The notes below the pieces were generated by a model. That model had not been told where the DNA came from, ran no database searches, and saw nothing but the letters and a program-made list of their open reading frames with translations. Made by a program: the position numbers and the translations under genes. A stretch of 64,000 bases of DNA, from positions 318,360-382,359 of the forward strand of contig MU006243.1 in the NCBI GenBank assembly GCA_010093685.1. The letters are read 5' to 3'. This document shows, one piece after another, positions 31,883 through 42,500 of this stretch (position 1 is the first letter of the stretch; every line of letters starts with the position of its first letter). Source of the stretch: Ophiobolus disseminans (lineage: Eukaryota > Ascomycota > Dothideomycetes > Pleosporales > Phaeosphaeriaceae).

Positions 31883-33418
31883 ATGGCTTCGTCTCTTTCG
31901 TTGGTCTTCATCGCCGTGTTCGGTGCCTTCTTTGGCGTCGTCTCCTTCTTCGTCTACCTCTTCACGCCGCCCCGCCATTTCCCCAAAAACATACCCACCA
32001 TTCCCTTTTACTACGCGCTACTACCCCTCTTCTTCGATGTGGACCAGGCGGAGAACTACAAGAAGTATTTGAAGGAGCCCCTCGCAAAGTATGGAGCCGT
32101 CAAGATCTTCTTTGGCGGACAATGGAACATCTTGGTGACCCGCCCTTCGTACATATCCGAGGTGTTGAGGCACGAGGACATCTATGCAAAGTCGGGAAAC
32201 AACGTCAAGATCCCCCATAGCGTCATCGCCGCATACACCGGAGAGAACATCATCAGCGCCCACGGCGAGAAGTGGAAGCTCTACCACAATGTCATAAAGC
32301 CAGCGCTACAGGCGGAACAGGACCCTGACCAAACATGGAAGAACGCCAGGCTCCTCAAAGACATGTTCGTGGACAACCAGAAGAAGGCAGGTAGCGATGG
32401 CGTGCCGCTCTACAACCCCCTCCAACGCTATGCGCTCGCCAACCTGTCAGAGGTCCTGTACGGATCGAGCTTCGAGACCATGCAGCATGCAGACTCTCCA
32501 CTCCACATGATCCAGATGAAGATGAAGCCCATCATCTTCAACCCAATCTTCTTGAACTTTCCCTTCCTCGACTATTTGCCATTGAAGGCCAGGAAGCTGG
32601 GGCGCTCGCTGAACGTGCAATTCCGCAACACTCTTCGTACCACCATCACCAAGGGACACGAGCATCATTGCTGCAACGAGAACGATAACCGCAGTGTTGC
32701 CTGCCGCTTAATTGGATCCCACCGTGAAGGACTGCTCACTGACAAGGACCTCGACGACAATCTCGTCTCCACTTTCCTCGCAGGCCATGAGAACCCCCAG
32801 CTTGTACTCATGTCGCTCATGTACCTGGTTGGATCTCACCCCGAAACCCAGAGCCAACTGCTTAAAGAACTCGAGGCAGTATACCCGCCCAACGCACCAG
32901 CCGACTACGAGCCCATGTACAGCGAGCTCCATGACCTCCCTGTCCTCACCGCCGTCCTCTACGAAACCATCCGCATGTTTCCCCCCATCTCACAGCTCAT
33001 CAACCGCTGCACCAGCGCACCGGTCAGCCTCGGAAACAAAATTCAAGTCCCGGCCGGTGTCTACGTCGGCTACAACGCCTACTCCACCAACCGCGACACT
33101 GAGTTTTGGGGCGACGACTCCGACGAGTTCAAGCCCGAGCGCTGGGGCTCGAATATGGAGGACATCAACCACCTGTACCGACGCGCCAACTCCAAGGGCG
33201 CCTTCATCAGCTTCCACGGCGGCAAGCGCGCGTGCTTGGGCCAGAAGTGGGCAATGCAGCAGCTTCGCATCACGCTTGTGCAGCTGGTAAGGGATCTGAA
33301 GTGGAAGGTGGATGAGTCCTGGGACGGCCGAATGACGCCTGCTGGACCTCTTTACCCGCGGGCTTTGAAGGTCAAGTTCGAGAAGCGCAACTTGGCTGCT
33401 ACTGCAGTGGCACCGTAA
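31883..33418 (+). CDS. DIT2: Cytochrome P450, CYP56/DIT2-like
   Basis: A single 511-aa exon. Residues 5-27 are a membrane anchor. Core P450 motifs are present: the I-helix FLAGHENPQ (301-306 is GHENPQ; the usual acid-Thr pair reads Glu-Asn, as I recall for CYP56 members), ETIR at 361-364, and the heme loop FHGGKRACLG at 444-453 with Cys451 as ligand. DIT2 in yeast (CYP56) couples two N-formyl-tyrosines to bisformyl-dityrosine. The gene starts 931 bp from the DIT1-like gene and diverges from it, as in yeast. No intron is needed; residues 254-280 (TITKGHEHHCCNENDNRSVA) look locally unusual and may hide a small annotation or sequence irregularity, but the frame stays open. The dityrosine role is inferred from motif and context. 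Confidence 0.88.
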   Translation: MASSLSLVFIAVFGAFFGVVSFFVYLFTPPRHFPKNIPTIPFYYALLPLFFDVDQAENYKKYLKEPLAKYGAVKIFFGGQWNILVTRPSYISEVLRHEDIYAKSGNNVKIPHSVIAAYTGENIISAHGEKWKLYHNVIKPALQAEQDPDQTWKNARLLKDMFVDNQKKAGSDGVPLYNPLQRYALANLSEVLYGSSFETMQHADSPLHMIQMKMKPIIFNPIFLNFPFLDYLPLKARKLGRSLNVQFRNTLRTTITKGHEHHCCNENDNRSVACRLIGSHREGLLTDKDLDDNLVSTFLAGHENPQLVLMSLMYLVGSHPETQSQLLKELEAVYPPNAPADYEPMYSELHDLPVLTAVLYETIRMFPPISQLINRCTSAPVSLGNKIQVPAGVYVGYNAYSTNRDTEFWGDDSDEFKPERWGSNMEDINHLYRRANSKGAFISFHGGKRACLGQKWAMQQLRITLVQLVRDLKWKVDESWDGRMTPAGPLYPRALKVKFEKRNLAATAVAP

Positions 33419-36199
33419 GCGTTTGAACCTGTTGAGGTGGTTATCTAGCCTGGTCAGCACACACGCAACACGAGCGGAGTTGGATGTAATGGTATCACGA
33501 TAGTCGCATTGGAATGGCGTTTAGTTGATCATCATCACATAGTTTTGTTGGGTGCATGGATATACCAACTTTGATTTTGTGAGGCGGTCTTGTTGTTGGT
33601 CGCTTGGAAAATATACATAGTGCAGTAGCGAGACGAATATATTGCCTCCCACACAAACACATCTCATACCAGTAACGACGTCCCAACAACATGGCTTCCA
33701 TAGTGATCTGACGCTTCGGTCCGCCTCGCTTCCTGATAGTTGAGTCTGACCGCCACCAACTCGCAGACGTGCTTGGTGATGTTATCACACTCTCAACATC
33801 TGCATCATAGATTGCTGCCGCTTTTTTCCGCCCGTCTGTGCATGGCATTGAAGCTGCGATCCGTACCGGTCGATCTGCAATGCAGCTCAGACGGCAGCAA
33901 GCATTGGCGACGTTGAATTGCTGACGATACCAACTCCACGCGCTGCCAAATGCATACCTGCGCATTGGTCCGGCCGTCAAACAGCTCGTGCGTCGTACAT
34001 CTGCAGTACTGACAGCCACACAAGCGCGCTATACCACCAACGCCCAGCAGATCGCAAACCGCAAAGCCGCCCGAATGCTAGCGCGCGGGTAGGCCAGGTA
34101 CGCGCCCAGCCATGTGTAAGAAAGGATGAGGCGGTGCACACTGCAAGTGGCACGGCCATGCCCATTGTCCGCATACACATGTCAGTCTCGCCGACGTTTT
34201 GTGACATGCGAGACGCGGTGCAAATTTCGGTACTGGGGGACTGTCATCCTTTGGAGATGTTATTTGGGGCGAAGGAGTGACAAAGCACGACGTTGGAAAC
34301 AGGACCCTGCAAGGCGTAAGGTGGAGAATGGTAAGACGGGGGAATTGTCCGCCAGCGCGATCCGGCTTTGCGGGCGGGATTAGATGGGCTTGGAAAAAAT
34401 TGCAGCATTTGTTTGTATGACTTGAGATACATATCTTCTCTGGTAGCTGTCATGTACAATATCGATGCGTGTTGATTCTACACTGAGAATTCGACCTCGT
34501 TGACATGTTCAAGAAAAGAAAAAGTGCTCGCAGTACCCAGCGCTTATCCAAGGCGTCCCGTCCCTGTGGAGAAAAAAACGTTCCTTCGTGACGTTATTTT
34601 GGGGGCGGCGTTGTGCCGTACCAGCCATGGGAGATTGGGACCGTGTTGGAGGCCCTATACCACACGGTCAGAATGACATGTGGCCATGGACTGCCAGGAC
34701 GATTCAGCATTATTGGTGTGGTTGCACTTTGTCGCTCAGCGCTGCAGTGATGCGGAATAGAGACGTCCAGTGTGTGCCTATCATCGGTATGCTTGTGGCA
34801 GGACGTTGGTGTTGCACGATATGGATGTGGGGCTAAAATGCGTGGGCGGAAGACCCCACGCATCTGCTTCACATGATCTCTCATTGTTACATCGTGAAAA
34901 TCAGGTCAGCGAGTTCAACCCATGGCGTCTAACTATTTTTGAACAATTATGTATTCATCTTCTCGAATGTTACATGCCAGAAGACAAGTAGAGTTTTCCC
35001 CCATTCGATCTTACGGGACTGCAATTTAGTTGGCAAAGAAATGCTGCGCGAAACACAGCTGAGCTTTGGTTCCAGAACACAATATTCAATGGGTCTCTGA
35101 AGAGCTGATAGACATGCGCTTACGGAAAATACCACGGGTGACTCTAGTTCATCTACTCATTGAGTTTCGTCGCTGCCGAAGTGCAGCCCGCCACAACTCT
35201 CGATAAGACAATCGATAGTACCCCATCGCACCCAAGCGAGCCGTCGTCCCCTTCGAAGCACGGAAAACCAACAGCTCTGGAACGTCCAGAACTCATCAGC
35301 CGCCCCACGAATCTACCTAGGTATATTTGACTCCAACCCGGCGATAGACTTACACTCAAAGGAGAAAAGTACGCTGTGGCATGAGGCATAGCGGCACCAC
35401 GGATTCAGCGAGATTGCACTTCAGAGGGCGCAGTTAAGCTCTCCAACTAATGTGGCACTAGACGTTCAGCCTCACCAGCTTGCCCGATGCGAAACTTGAG
35501 ATCGGCGGTGACGAGCGGGCGCTAGTGCGAGTACACCTATTTTGCTAGCTTTCTTGTATTACACACGTCGCCCGTCGACAGGGCTCTTTTTCGCGAACAG
35601 GGGCCCGGTGCTGAAAGGTCCCAGGACGGGGTAACTCCATCCTTCTTTTTGTGAGCCCCACAGACAAACGATCCTTTATCGGTTGTGCTGATTGCGAAGC
35701 AGCGGATGCAGCGGGCCGTGGCAGATATTGTTGAAGAGGGCAGTCGAAAGCGTCTCCGACATGAACGGAGTTTGTAAAACAACAAATGCATTCATCAGGC
35801 GGCCACATGCATGTGCATGGTGCGCTGGACCCTAGGAAACGCCCCGAATGCAGCAGTCCAGCGGAGAGGAAAGCTCATCAGCCCTGGGGGCTGGCTGAGC
35901 AGAGCGCGGGTCGCTTGGCGACGTCGCATGGCCGCAGTCCAGATGAAAATAAACTCGCGAACCCATGTCGGCGCATGGGCCAGTCACACGGAGCCAATCT
36001 GTTGTGGCTGTTGGAGATAGACCTGAATGCCCCAGAACCAGGCCCAAGTGCTGTGCTGTGCTTTGTGCGGCACCTAGGACGCTCCGAGCAGCCAGGCGGT
36101 GCAGCTAAGACTAAGCAAACACATCACATATCGCTTGGTACTTCAACTCCAGCAGCCCCATCGTAGATTGATTGCATCCTACTCATTTCAAACATTGCA
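33419..36199. other. 2.8-kb gene-poor gap between P450 and MFS transporter
   Basis: This is the longest region without a recognisable gene in the window. It lies between two co-oriented cluster genes, so it holds the 3' end of the P450 and the promoter of the transporter. The longest frame is 174 codons on - (33495-34019); it is Cys/Arg-rich, has no family resemblance and overlaps other open frames. A TACCTAGGTA palindrome lies at 35315-35324. No tRNA, transposon end or long repeat is seen. Confidence 0.45.
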
Positions 36200-37763
36200 A
36201 TGCGTTCTCCAGTCGAATTCGAGAAGGCACTCACCTACGACAGATGTCGCGAGAGCATCGACAGTGACGACTACCCTCGTCCAAACTCGCTCGATGAAGC
36301 TGAAGAGTCTTTGACCAAGGAGAGTGAACCAGCACCACCGCCTCCTCCATACTCGGCTTTCTCCATCAACCGCAGACGTTTCATCCTTGCTGTTGTCACA
36401 GCCGCCGGCTTCTTTGGCCCATTATGCGGAGCCGTCTACTTGCCGTCTCTGCAGCTCTTCACGGAGATTTTCAAGGTTAGCCGGCCGGCTATCAATGGTA
36501 CTGTTTCGATGTACATGGTCGTCTTTGCAGTTGCCGTAAGTAATTCAACACGTGCTGGAAGGTCATCAGATTAACAAATTGCAGCCTCTCTTTGGTGCCG
36601 CAGCGTCCGATGTTGGCGGACGAAAGCTTGTCTACATCGTCGGCCTCACTAGCTTTCTTGTCGCCAACACATTGCTCGCAGTGCTTCCACCGCACATTGC
36701 TCTGCTTTACTTCCTTCGTATCTTCCAGGCATTTGGCTCATGTATCGTCTTCTCCGTTGGAGCAGGCACAGTCGCCGACATTACTGAGCCTGCAAAGCGA
36801 GCATCTGCCTTGGCCTGGTTCCTCATGGGCCCTCAACTAGGTCCAATTCTTGGCCCCCTCATCGGAGGTCAATTCGCGTCCCCTGAGAAATGGAGATGGG
36901 TTTTTGGAATCCTCACCGTCCTGAGTCTACCAGTGTACCTCGCCATCGTCTTCATGATGCCAGAGACCCTACGGTCGCTGGTCGGCAACGGAACGGCTCT
37001 CGCAAACCAGCCCTGGTTCCAGGTCCCCAAGAGTCTTCGAACGAAGCCGTGTACCGACTCCAAGGTCCCCAAGGCTCCTCGTCCGTCGTTCCGAAAGTTC
37101 ATGCGTCTGCTCAAGTACCCTCCTCACCTCATCGTCTCTGTCAATGGAGCTCTTCAATTCTCAGGTCTCTACGGCATGTACATTGCATTTCCTACCGTTT
37201 GGGGAAAGCAAGGTTACAAGTTCACCAATGCCCAGATCGGTTATGCTTACCTCTGCCCCGGCATCGCTATGTTCATCGCCTCGATCGTGGTTGGTCGTCT
37301 TTCCGATTGGATGCGCCAAAAGGCCAAAGCGAACAGCAAAGACGGCAAGATCCATCCTGAGCGAAGAATGGCCATGCAAGTTCCGGGGTTCGCTGTTGCT
37401 GCCGCAGGAAAGCTGATGTTTGGATGGTTTGCAAAGGGCCAAGCACCCGCTTGGATGGCACTCATCGGCACCGCTCTTGCAGCCATTGGCGTGTCCGTCG
37501 TCTTCGTCACCAGCACGTCGTTCCAGACAGAATGTGACCCAGCTCAAACAGCCAGTTTGGTAGCGCTAGGTGGCTTCCTCCGCAACGTCGCTGCAGCAAT
37601 CACAGCAGCGATCATGGAAGACATCCTCAAGGGCCTCGGCTGGGGCTGGGCATTTACCGGTCTTGCAATCCTGGACATCATCTGCATCCCAGGTATCCTG
37701 CTGATCTTGATTCGGGGAGAGAAGTGGCGCGAAGATTTGAAGCGACAGCAGCAACAGGGCTAG
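36200..37763 (+). CDS. DTR1: MFS transporter of the DHA1 type, DTR1/QDR-like, 2 exons
   Basis: Exons 36200-36535 and 36585-37763, with a 49-nt intron, give 504 aa. The N-terminal 60 residues are a hydrophilic cytosolic tail with a Pro run (PAPPPPPYSAFSINRRRFIL). About 12 membrane spans follow, starting at FILAVVTAAGFFGPLCGAVY. The DHA1 signature between TM2 and TM3 is DVGGRKLVYIVGL, and TM5 has the motif-C-like GPQLGPILGPLIGGQFA. The closest named relatives are yeast Dtr1, which exports bisformyl-dityrosine to the spore wall, and Qdr drug/polyamine exporters. Context (DIT1- and DIT2-like genes just upstream) favours Dtr1-type export of the cluster product; that is inference. Confidence 0.85.
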
Positions 37764-37856
37764 CGTCGTATGTGGTGGCTGGCTGAAGTCCTCATCGCGA
37801 GGCTACGGTACGAAAATTTGGGTTTTAAGCATAGCGCGGCGTTGGCGGAAGTTTGG

Positions 37857-37878
37857 CATGCGAATCTAGATTCGCATG
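37857..37878. repeat. 22-bp perfect palindrome
   Basis: The half-site CATGCGAATCT is followed with no spacer by its exact reverse complement AGATTCGCATG. The centre is TCTAGA. The next outward pair is G/T, so symmetry ends there. It starts 94 bp after the transporter stop codon. Confidence 0.9.
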
Positions 37879-38401
37879 TGGCCTCGATACCATTAATCAA
37901 TAATTGTAACTTCTCAGCTGAGTCGAGAGTGAGGTTAATATGCAGTGGTGTCGACTAGTGGACCAACTTTCGTTCTTTCAGCTCGCGAGACTACTTGGGT
38001 GGCTAACACGTATCCGGCATGGTGCCCACCGACAGTTATTGACACCGAGACCTCATCACCAATCCTCCTAGTCATGCCACCTCGTACTCTTGCGCATTGT
38101 ATCCACTTGAGAATTCTTCGACACCTTTACTGCGCCAGACTAACAAATGCCCATCCACGGACTATCCACCGGAGCACCCCCGAACAAAGCTCCAATTTTC
38201 GCACTCTCGACCCTCAACCGTCAATGACAGTCTATGTACCGGTCATAAGCAACAGTTCCAGACCCTGCAGCACGTAAGATAGCAACGAGCTGCCTGCCTA
38301 CTATTTGAAAGTTCGCTCTTGATCTGCACGCAAGCAACAGCTTTTCAACGCTTCGGATCTATCTACATATCAGCGAAGACCTTTGATCATTTAGCTGATA
38401 T

Positions 38402-38462
38402 TAATACTTGACTCTCATTTTATCACTTCCAGGTAAGCTAGCAGGCTCTGACTCAAGTATTA
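38402..38462. repeat. Imperfect inverted repeat in AT-rich DNA
   Basis: Arms TAATACTTGACTC (38402-38414) and GACTCAAGTATTA (about 38450-38462) pair in 12 of 13 positions across a 35-base loop. It could be a relic of a small inverted-repeat element; no target-site duplication was recognised. Confidence 0.4.
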
Positions 38463-38516
38463 TAGCACCACGGTAAATAGGTATTAAGCTCTACTTGATT
38501 GTGGAGCAGGTATAGC

Positions 38517-38770
38517 TTATATCGATACAAATGCAGGAGCAAACCCAACACTCTGGACGTCCAGCCCTTTACCGTCCCTAAGCCAGCACGTGCCTGTGTC
38601 GTTGAACGTAGCAGATATACACACACTCCCGTTAGCTGCCTTGTGGGTGTAGCTGTACGTACTGCAAACTTTAATGCACTTGTTGAAGTCCGAGACGCCC
38701 TGCAAGACATCCAGTTGCGTGCCGCCGCTGCGATCGACGTCTCATTCCCGGTCAAGTCGAGTCCAGGGCG
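38517..38770 (-). pseudogene. Fragment resembling a Cys-rich PAN/Apple-like domain
   Basis: On - the frame ending with TAA at 38519-38517 reads GGTQLDVLQGVSDFNKC, IKVCSTYSYTHKAANGSVC, ISATFNDTGTCWLRDGKGLD and then QSVGFAPAFVSI. The Cys spacing, the Tyr-Thr-His-x-x-Asn-Gly-Ser-Val-Cys turn and the Cys-Trp-Leu pair resemble the PAN-like modules of secreted fungal proteins. A TGA lies 10 codons before GGTQ. The apparent upstream piece (LDLTGNETSIAA) is in another frame, with no convincing intron to join them. No signal peptide or first exon was found. It is either a decayed gene or the last exon of a gene I cannot assemble. Confidence 0.4.
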
Positions 38771-38885
38771 ATGCAAGAGGGCGCTACATTCGCCAGAGAC
38801 TTTCCACGCGAGGCGGAGGATAAGTGACTTTGCTTTTGTTTTCCGGGAGTTTGTCGACCCCGTAAGCAGCCTTCAAGCCACAACG

Positions 38886-39464
38886 TCAAGCACATTGGCT
38901 GCATCGACATGATAGGATAAGGGAGAAGGCATGGCAGAAAACATACAAGACCATATGCACCAACCTCCACAAACGAAAGCCAGATGAATGCATTACACAA
39001 GAACACCAAGCACTCCACATGATCAATTGCATCAAAACGCAATGTATCAGGTCGTATTCCATGTCCATGTCCATGATCAAGCCCATCTCGATGTCCATCC
39101 CAACCCGCTCTAAGACCTTCATGTCCATGTTCATGTCCACCCCACCCGCCTTCTCACTCCCAAGAAAGTCCAAACCCTTGCTATGCTCCATGCCCGCTGG
39201 CAGTACGACCCACGTCCAAAAGGCAAGATCAGGAGTCACCGCTCCAAGAACAGCAGGTGGAAACAAAACACGCAACATGTATTCGTACACGAAAGGAAAA
39301 GGAGTGGCAAAGGAAGTGGCAAAAGAAGTGGCAAAAGGAGGCTTACCAGAACATGAGGGTATCCGAGTCTTTCCCTGAAAGTGCTGGTCGTACCGACTTT
39401 TTCCGTAAAAGTCCTGGTATGGTATCTCCGACCGCGCGCTGAGAAGCCGCATGCGCATATCCAT
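38886..39464 (-). CDS. Hypothetical 192-aa ORF built on short repeats (doubtful)
   Basis: This reverse-strand ORF overlays three separate tandem repeats whose units are all multiples of three: a 30-bp pair (peptide YQDFYGKSR / YDQHFQGKTR), a 12-bp triplet (FATS, FATS, FATP) and ATGTCC hexamers (MDMNMDM, MDMDME). A hydrophobic tail follows (LVHMVLYVFCHAFSLILSC). The unit sizes keep the frame open, which is what a real gene would select for, but repeats of such sizes also create open frames by chance. No homologue is recognised and no promoter is evident. Confidence 0.25.
   Translation of the reverse strand: MDMRMRLLSARSEIPYQDFYGKSRYDQHFQGKTRIPSCSGKPPFATSFATSFATPFPFVYEYMLRVLFPPAVLGAVTPDLAFWTWVVLPAGMEHSKGLDFLGSEKAGGVDMNMDMKVLERVGMDIEMGLIMDMDMEYDLIHCVLMQLIMWSAWCSCVMHSSGFRLWRLVHMVLYVFCHAFSLILSCRCSQCA
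39061..39138 (+). repeat. ATGTCC hexamer repeat, interrupted
   Basis: ATGTCC occurs twice in tandem at 39061-39072, alone at 39091-39096, and again at 39121-39138 as ATGTCC-ATGTTC-ATGTCC. Confidence 0.7.
39303..39338 (+). repeat. 12-bp tandem repeat, 3 copies
   Basis: The units are AGTGGCAAAGGA, AGTGGCAAAAGA and AGTGGCAAAAGG, three near-identical copies in tandem. Confidence 0.85.
39363..39422 (+). repeat. 30-bp imperfect tandem duplication
   Basis: Two adjacent units (39363-39392 and 39393-39422) begin CCGAGTCTTTCCCTGAAAGT and CCGACTTTTTCCGTAAAAGT. They agree at about 21 of the first 26 positions. Confidence 0.75.
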
Positions 39465-39518
39465 TATGCGCCCTCGTCGACAAAAAGCAAATCCTGTTGT
39501 AATGGGTAGGTAGATGTC

Positions 39519-42500
39519 CTACGCCCTCCTCTTGCCCTCAATCGCACCCAGTAAAGCATTTAAAACACTACTGTTATCGTCGCTCGTAGCATGGCGGCGC
39601 GGATTACGATCGAGATCTACTTCAGATTCCTCGTCGTCGTCGTCATCGTCGTCTTCGCCGCTCTCGGTGCCAAAGCCGCTGTCCTCGGCTGAGAAATCGC
39701 CACCCGAGAAATCCTCGCCGTACTGGTTGCCCTCTCCTGCGTCGGGAATAGAAGGCGAGTCGGCGTCGTCGTCGCTGTTTGTGACTCCGTGCCAGCTGAT
39801 TTCGTCGTCGTCGTTAGGCTGGGTATCGCCGCCGTTGGTGTAGTCATTGAAAGGAGGGCCACCGCCATTGAGTGGTCCCGAGTGTGGTGTTGCGTATCCA
39901 AATGGAGCAAACTTGCCTCCTGTCGCAAGGAAGCGTTGGCTAGCTCGACTTGCGACGTCCGAGTTCGACCGGCCAAGGGCGGGCTGCGACGAGTGGAATG
40001 GTGAGGGCGGCTCTCGTGAACGTCGAAGGGTGGGGTTCCATCCAGTAGCCTGCGCTTCAGTCGGGGCATCGTCGTCTTGTACTAAAGAGTGGCCATTGGT
40101 CGTGCGACGGCGTTTGAGTCTCGCCATAGACACACTCGGGGTGCGCGAAGTGGGTTGCGGAGCAGACGACTGCTTGACAGGAGACGAGTTGAAGCGTCGC
40201 TTTGAGACTCCGGTCGGATGCTGCCCCAATGCCGAAGCAGATGCAGTTCGTTGGCGGGACTGGGTGGGTCGGGTGTGGAACTCGCTTAATGGTGATATGG
40301 GCTGCACGACCTTGTTCTTCAAGATCGAGTTTGGGGTATTCGATCTGCACCATGACTGCGCGACAGGTCGCATTGACAGATCAACCGATTGATGACTTCC
40401 GAATGACGAATGTATATCGGCAGGTGGTTGATCGTATGCCGCCATATACTCCCAGCATGCTTCTTTGGCGTCTGCTTCCGGAACCTGTGGCTGACAGTGT
40501 TCATCATTGCCCTCCATTTGCGAGTCTTTTCCCTGTTGAAAGCGTGGCAGCTCCCGCAACTCCTGCCATGTCCACGTGCTACCGAAATCGTCGCTGTGCT
40601 GGATGTACGACTCACGTTGTGTAACGAAGAGCCTCTTTTTGCCACCCGATGCTTTCATCATCACACCTGCATCTAGGAACTGCGCCGACCAAAGCGCAGA
40701 ACTTGACAGCTCCGGAGATGTCAAGAAGCGAAGCTTGGATTGCTTGTGCACCTTTCGAAGAGGAACAAACGAAGCCCGAAGTCCTGGGCTTGCCGCAACG
40801 GCATCATTTTCATCGCGGCGGGTGTAGCGAAGGTATTCCAAGATGTCCTTGAAAGCTTTTGAAAGCGCCCTCTGAAGATCGCTTGCATTGGCCTCTCTCA
40901 AAGTGACATTGCGGACAAAGCCCCGGCTCTGCAGCCGTTTGTAGACCAGGTTGGTGCTTCCACACGCTTTTGGGAACAGCCATTTGTTGGAGGAGCCAGA
41001 CGCCCAGTCGCTGATGGCTTGGCTACTCCAACCGCTCTCAAAGTCAGCAGAGCCCGGTTCTCTGGACTTGTGCTGTGCGCCACGGTATGTACTCGAGTCG
41101 GGCTGGCGTGTATGGCCTTGGGCTTTGGAGTATGGTGACTGTACACCTTGTCGCATTCCTAGGTTACGCGCCTGTGTCCACTCCTCCGAGTCTTGCGTTG
41201 TCGTCTCGGACGTGTCGTGCATGGATTCGTCGGGAAGAAACCAAATGCCACGTAGATGGCGGCCCCAGGGAATCATAACCACCTCGATCTCCCAGGGCTG
41301 GTGCGGGGTGGGCAATGCTGCAGCTTCGAGCAGGTCCAGGCGATATTTGATGTCGCTAATTTGCATCTCGATGTCCTTGCGGTTCATAGCAGCTAGAATG
41401 AATGCTGAAGAGGTTGTGGACGGCAAAGAGTTAATGGAACCGAAGGATGCGGCTACATTACCAGAGCGTCGTCCAACCACAGAAGAACTAGCCTGATCCG
41501 CATCCATTGCCCGGACATGTCTGTCTAGCTCGTCCTGGCGATTTTCGAGTTGGTTGATCCTATCATCGAGCAAGCCAGTCTCCTGATTGAACTCTTCGGG
41601 TTGGACAAAATTGAAGGAGCCGTTCTCTAGCATTTCGAGACGGCTGCAGTGGTCCCGCATTGTGTTGGCTACGTTTGGTATCGAGTTGAGCAGATTGTGC
41701 AGCGGTCCGAGGTATGCGATCAGCTTCTGAAGGTCGCGTGGGGAAGCGGCTTGCAATACATGTGGAAGCTGTTCCTGAGGCGCGGCAGGCGACGTTGAAG
41801 GAGCCGAGGTCACACTTGCCGGCCTACCTGGCGAGCCATTAGGCTGTTGAATGATTGATGAGAGCCGGGACAGAGTCTCCATGAAGACCTTTCCTTGTTG
41901 AATCGCCTGATCTGCAACGCCTAGGTCTGGTGTGTCTGCGATGCTCGGTGTCGCAACTTCAGTAGCACTTGGTATACACTCGTTGGGATCATACGTGTTC
42001 GGGATCGTGTCGCCGGCCATATCGAGATGCAGGTTGCGAGTGAACTCCGGGACCGGGTCTAGGGTGCCTTGCGGGGGGCTGATGACTCGGGGCGATTCGT
42101 TCGCAATCGAGTTGGCTCTAGTTGACGCGATCTCTGGTTCACTGACCGACGGCTGAGCGCCGCTGATACTGTCTGCCACTGTTGGGGAAGGGGACTGCTG
42201 TTTATTGCGCATACCAAAACTTCCGGAGTGTGACATGGACAGGCCAAGTCCCGCATTAGTGGGGCGAGATTGATTCACGTCATACCTTGCTCCGCTGCCA
42301 CCAGCTTGAGGCTGGTCATACGAGCGCATGCATACGGAAGGAACGGGAGGCAAGCCAGATGTGCTGGCTTGTGATGGAGCACCCGTACCATATCCAAAGC
42401 GAGCGGTTCCATGAGCTTGGGAAGCACCTGATGCATTGAAGCGCCCACTTCCTACAGTTTGACCTTGGGTGAAAGGGTCTGATGCCGGTGTTTGTCTGAG

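Larger units (their letters stand above)
37764..38516. other. Intergenic region with a perfect palindrome and AT-rich segment
   Basis: This region follows the DTR1-like gene. It contains a 22-bp perfect palindrome at 37857-37878 and, from about 38285 on, an AT-rich segment with a short inverted repeat (38402-38414 and 38450-38462). A 110-codon frame at 37945-38277 has no recognisable content. Nothing else is supported. Confidence 0.45.

Noticed and set aside
32642..32730. A possible missed intron or frameshift in the P450 around residues 254-282, where the sequence looks atypical.
   Set aside because: The frame stays open to the canonical motifs on both sides, the total length is normal for the family, and this loop is variable in P450s.
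33495..34019. A 174-codon reverse ORF between the P450 and the transporter as a fifth cluster gene.
   Set aside because: It has no recognisable domain, overlaps other open frames of similar quality and lacks a codon pattern like its neighbours.
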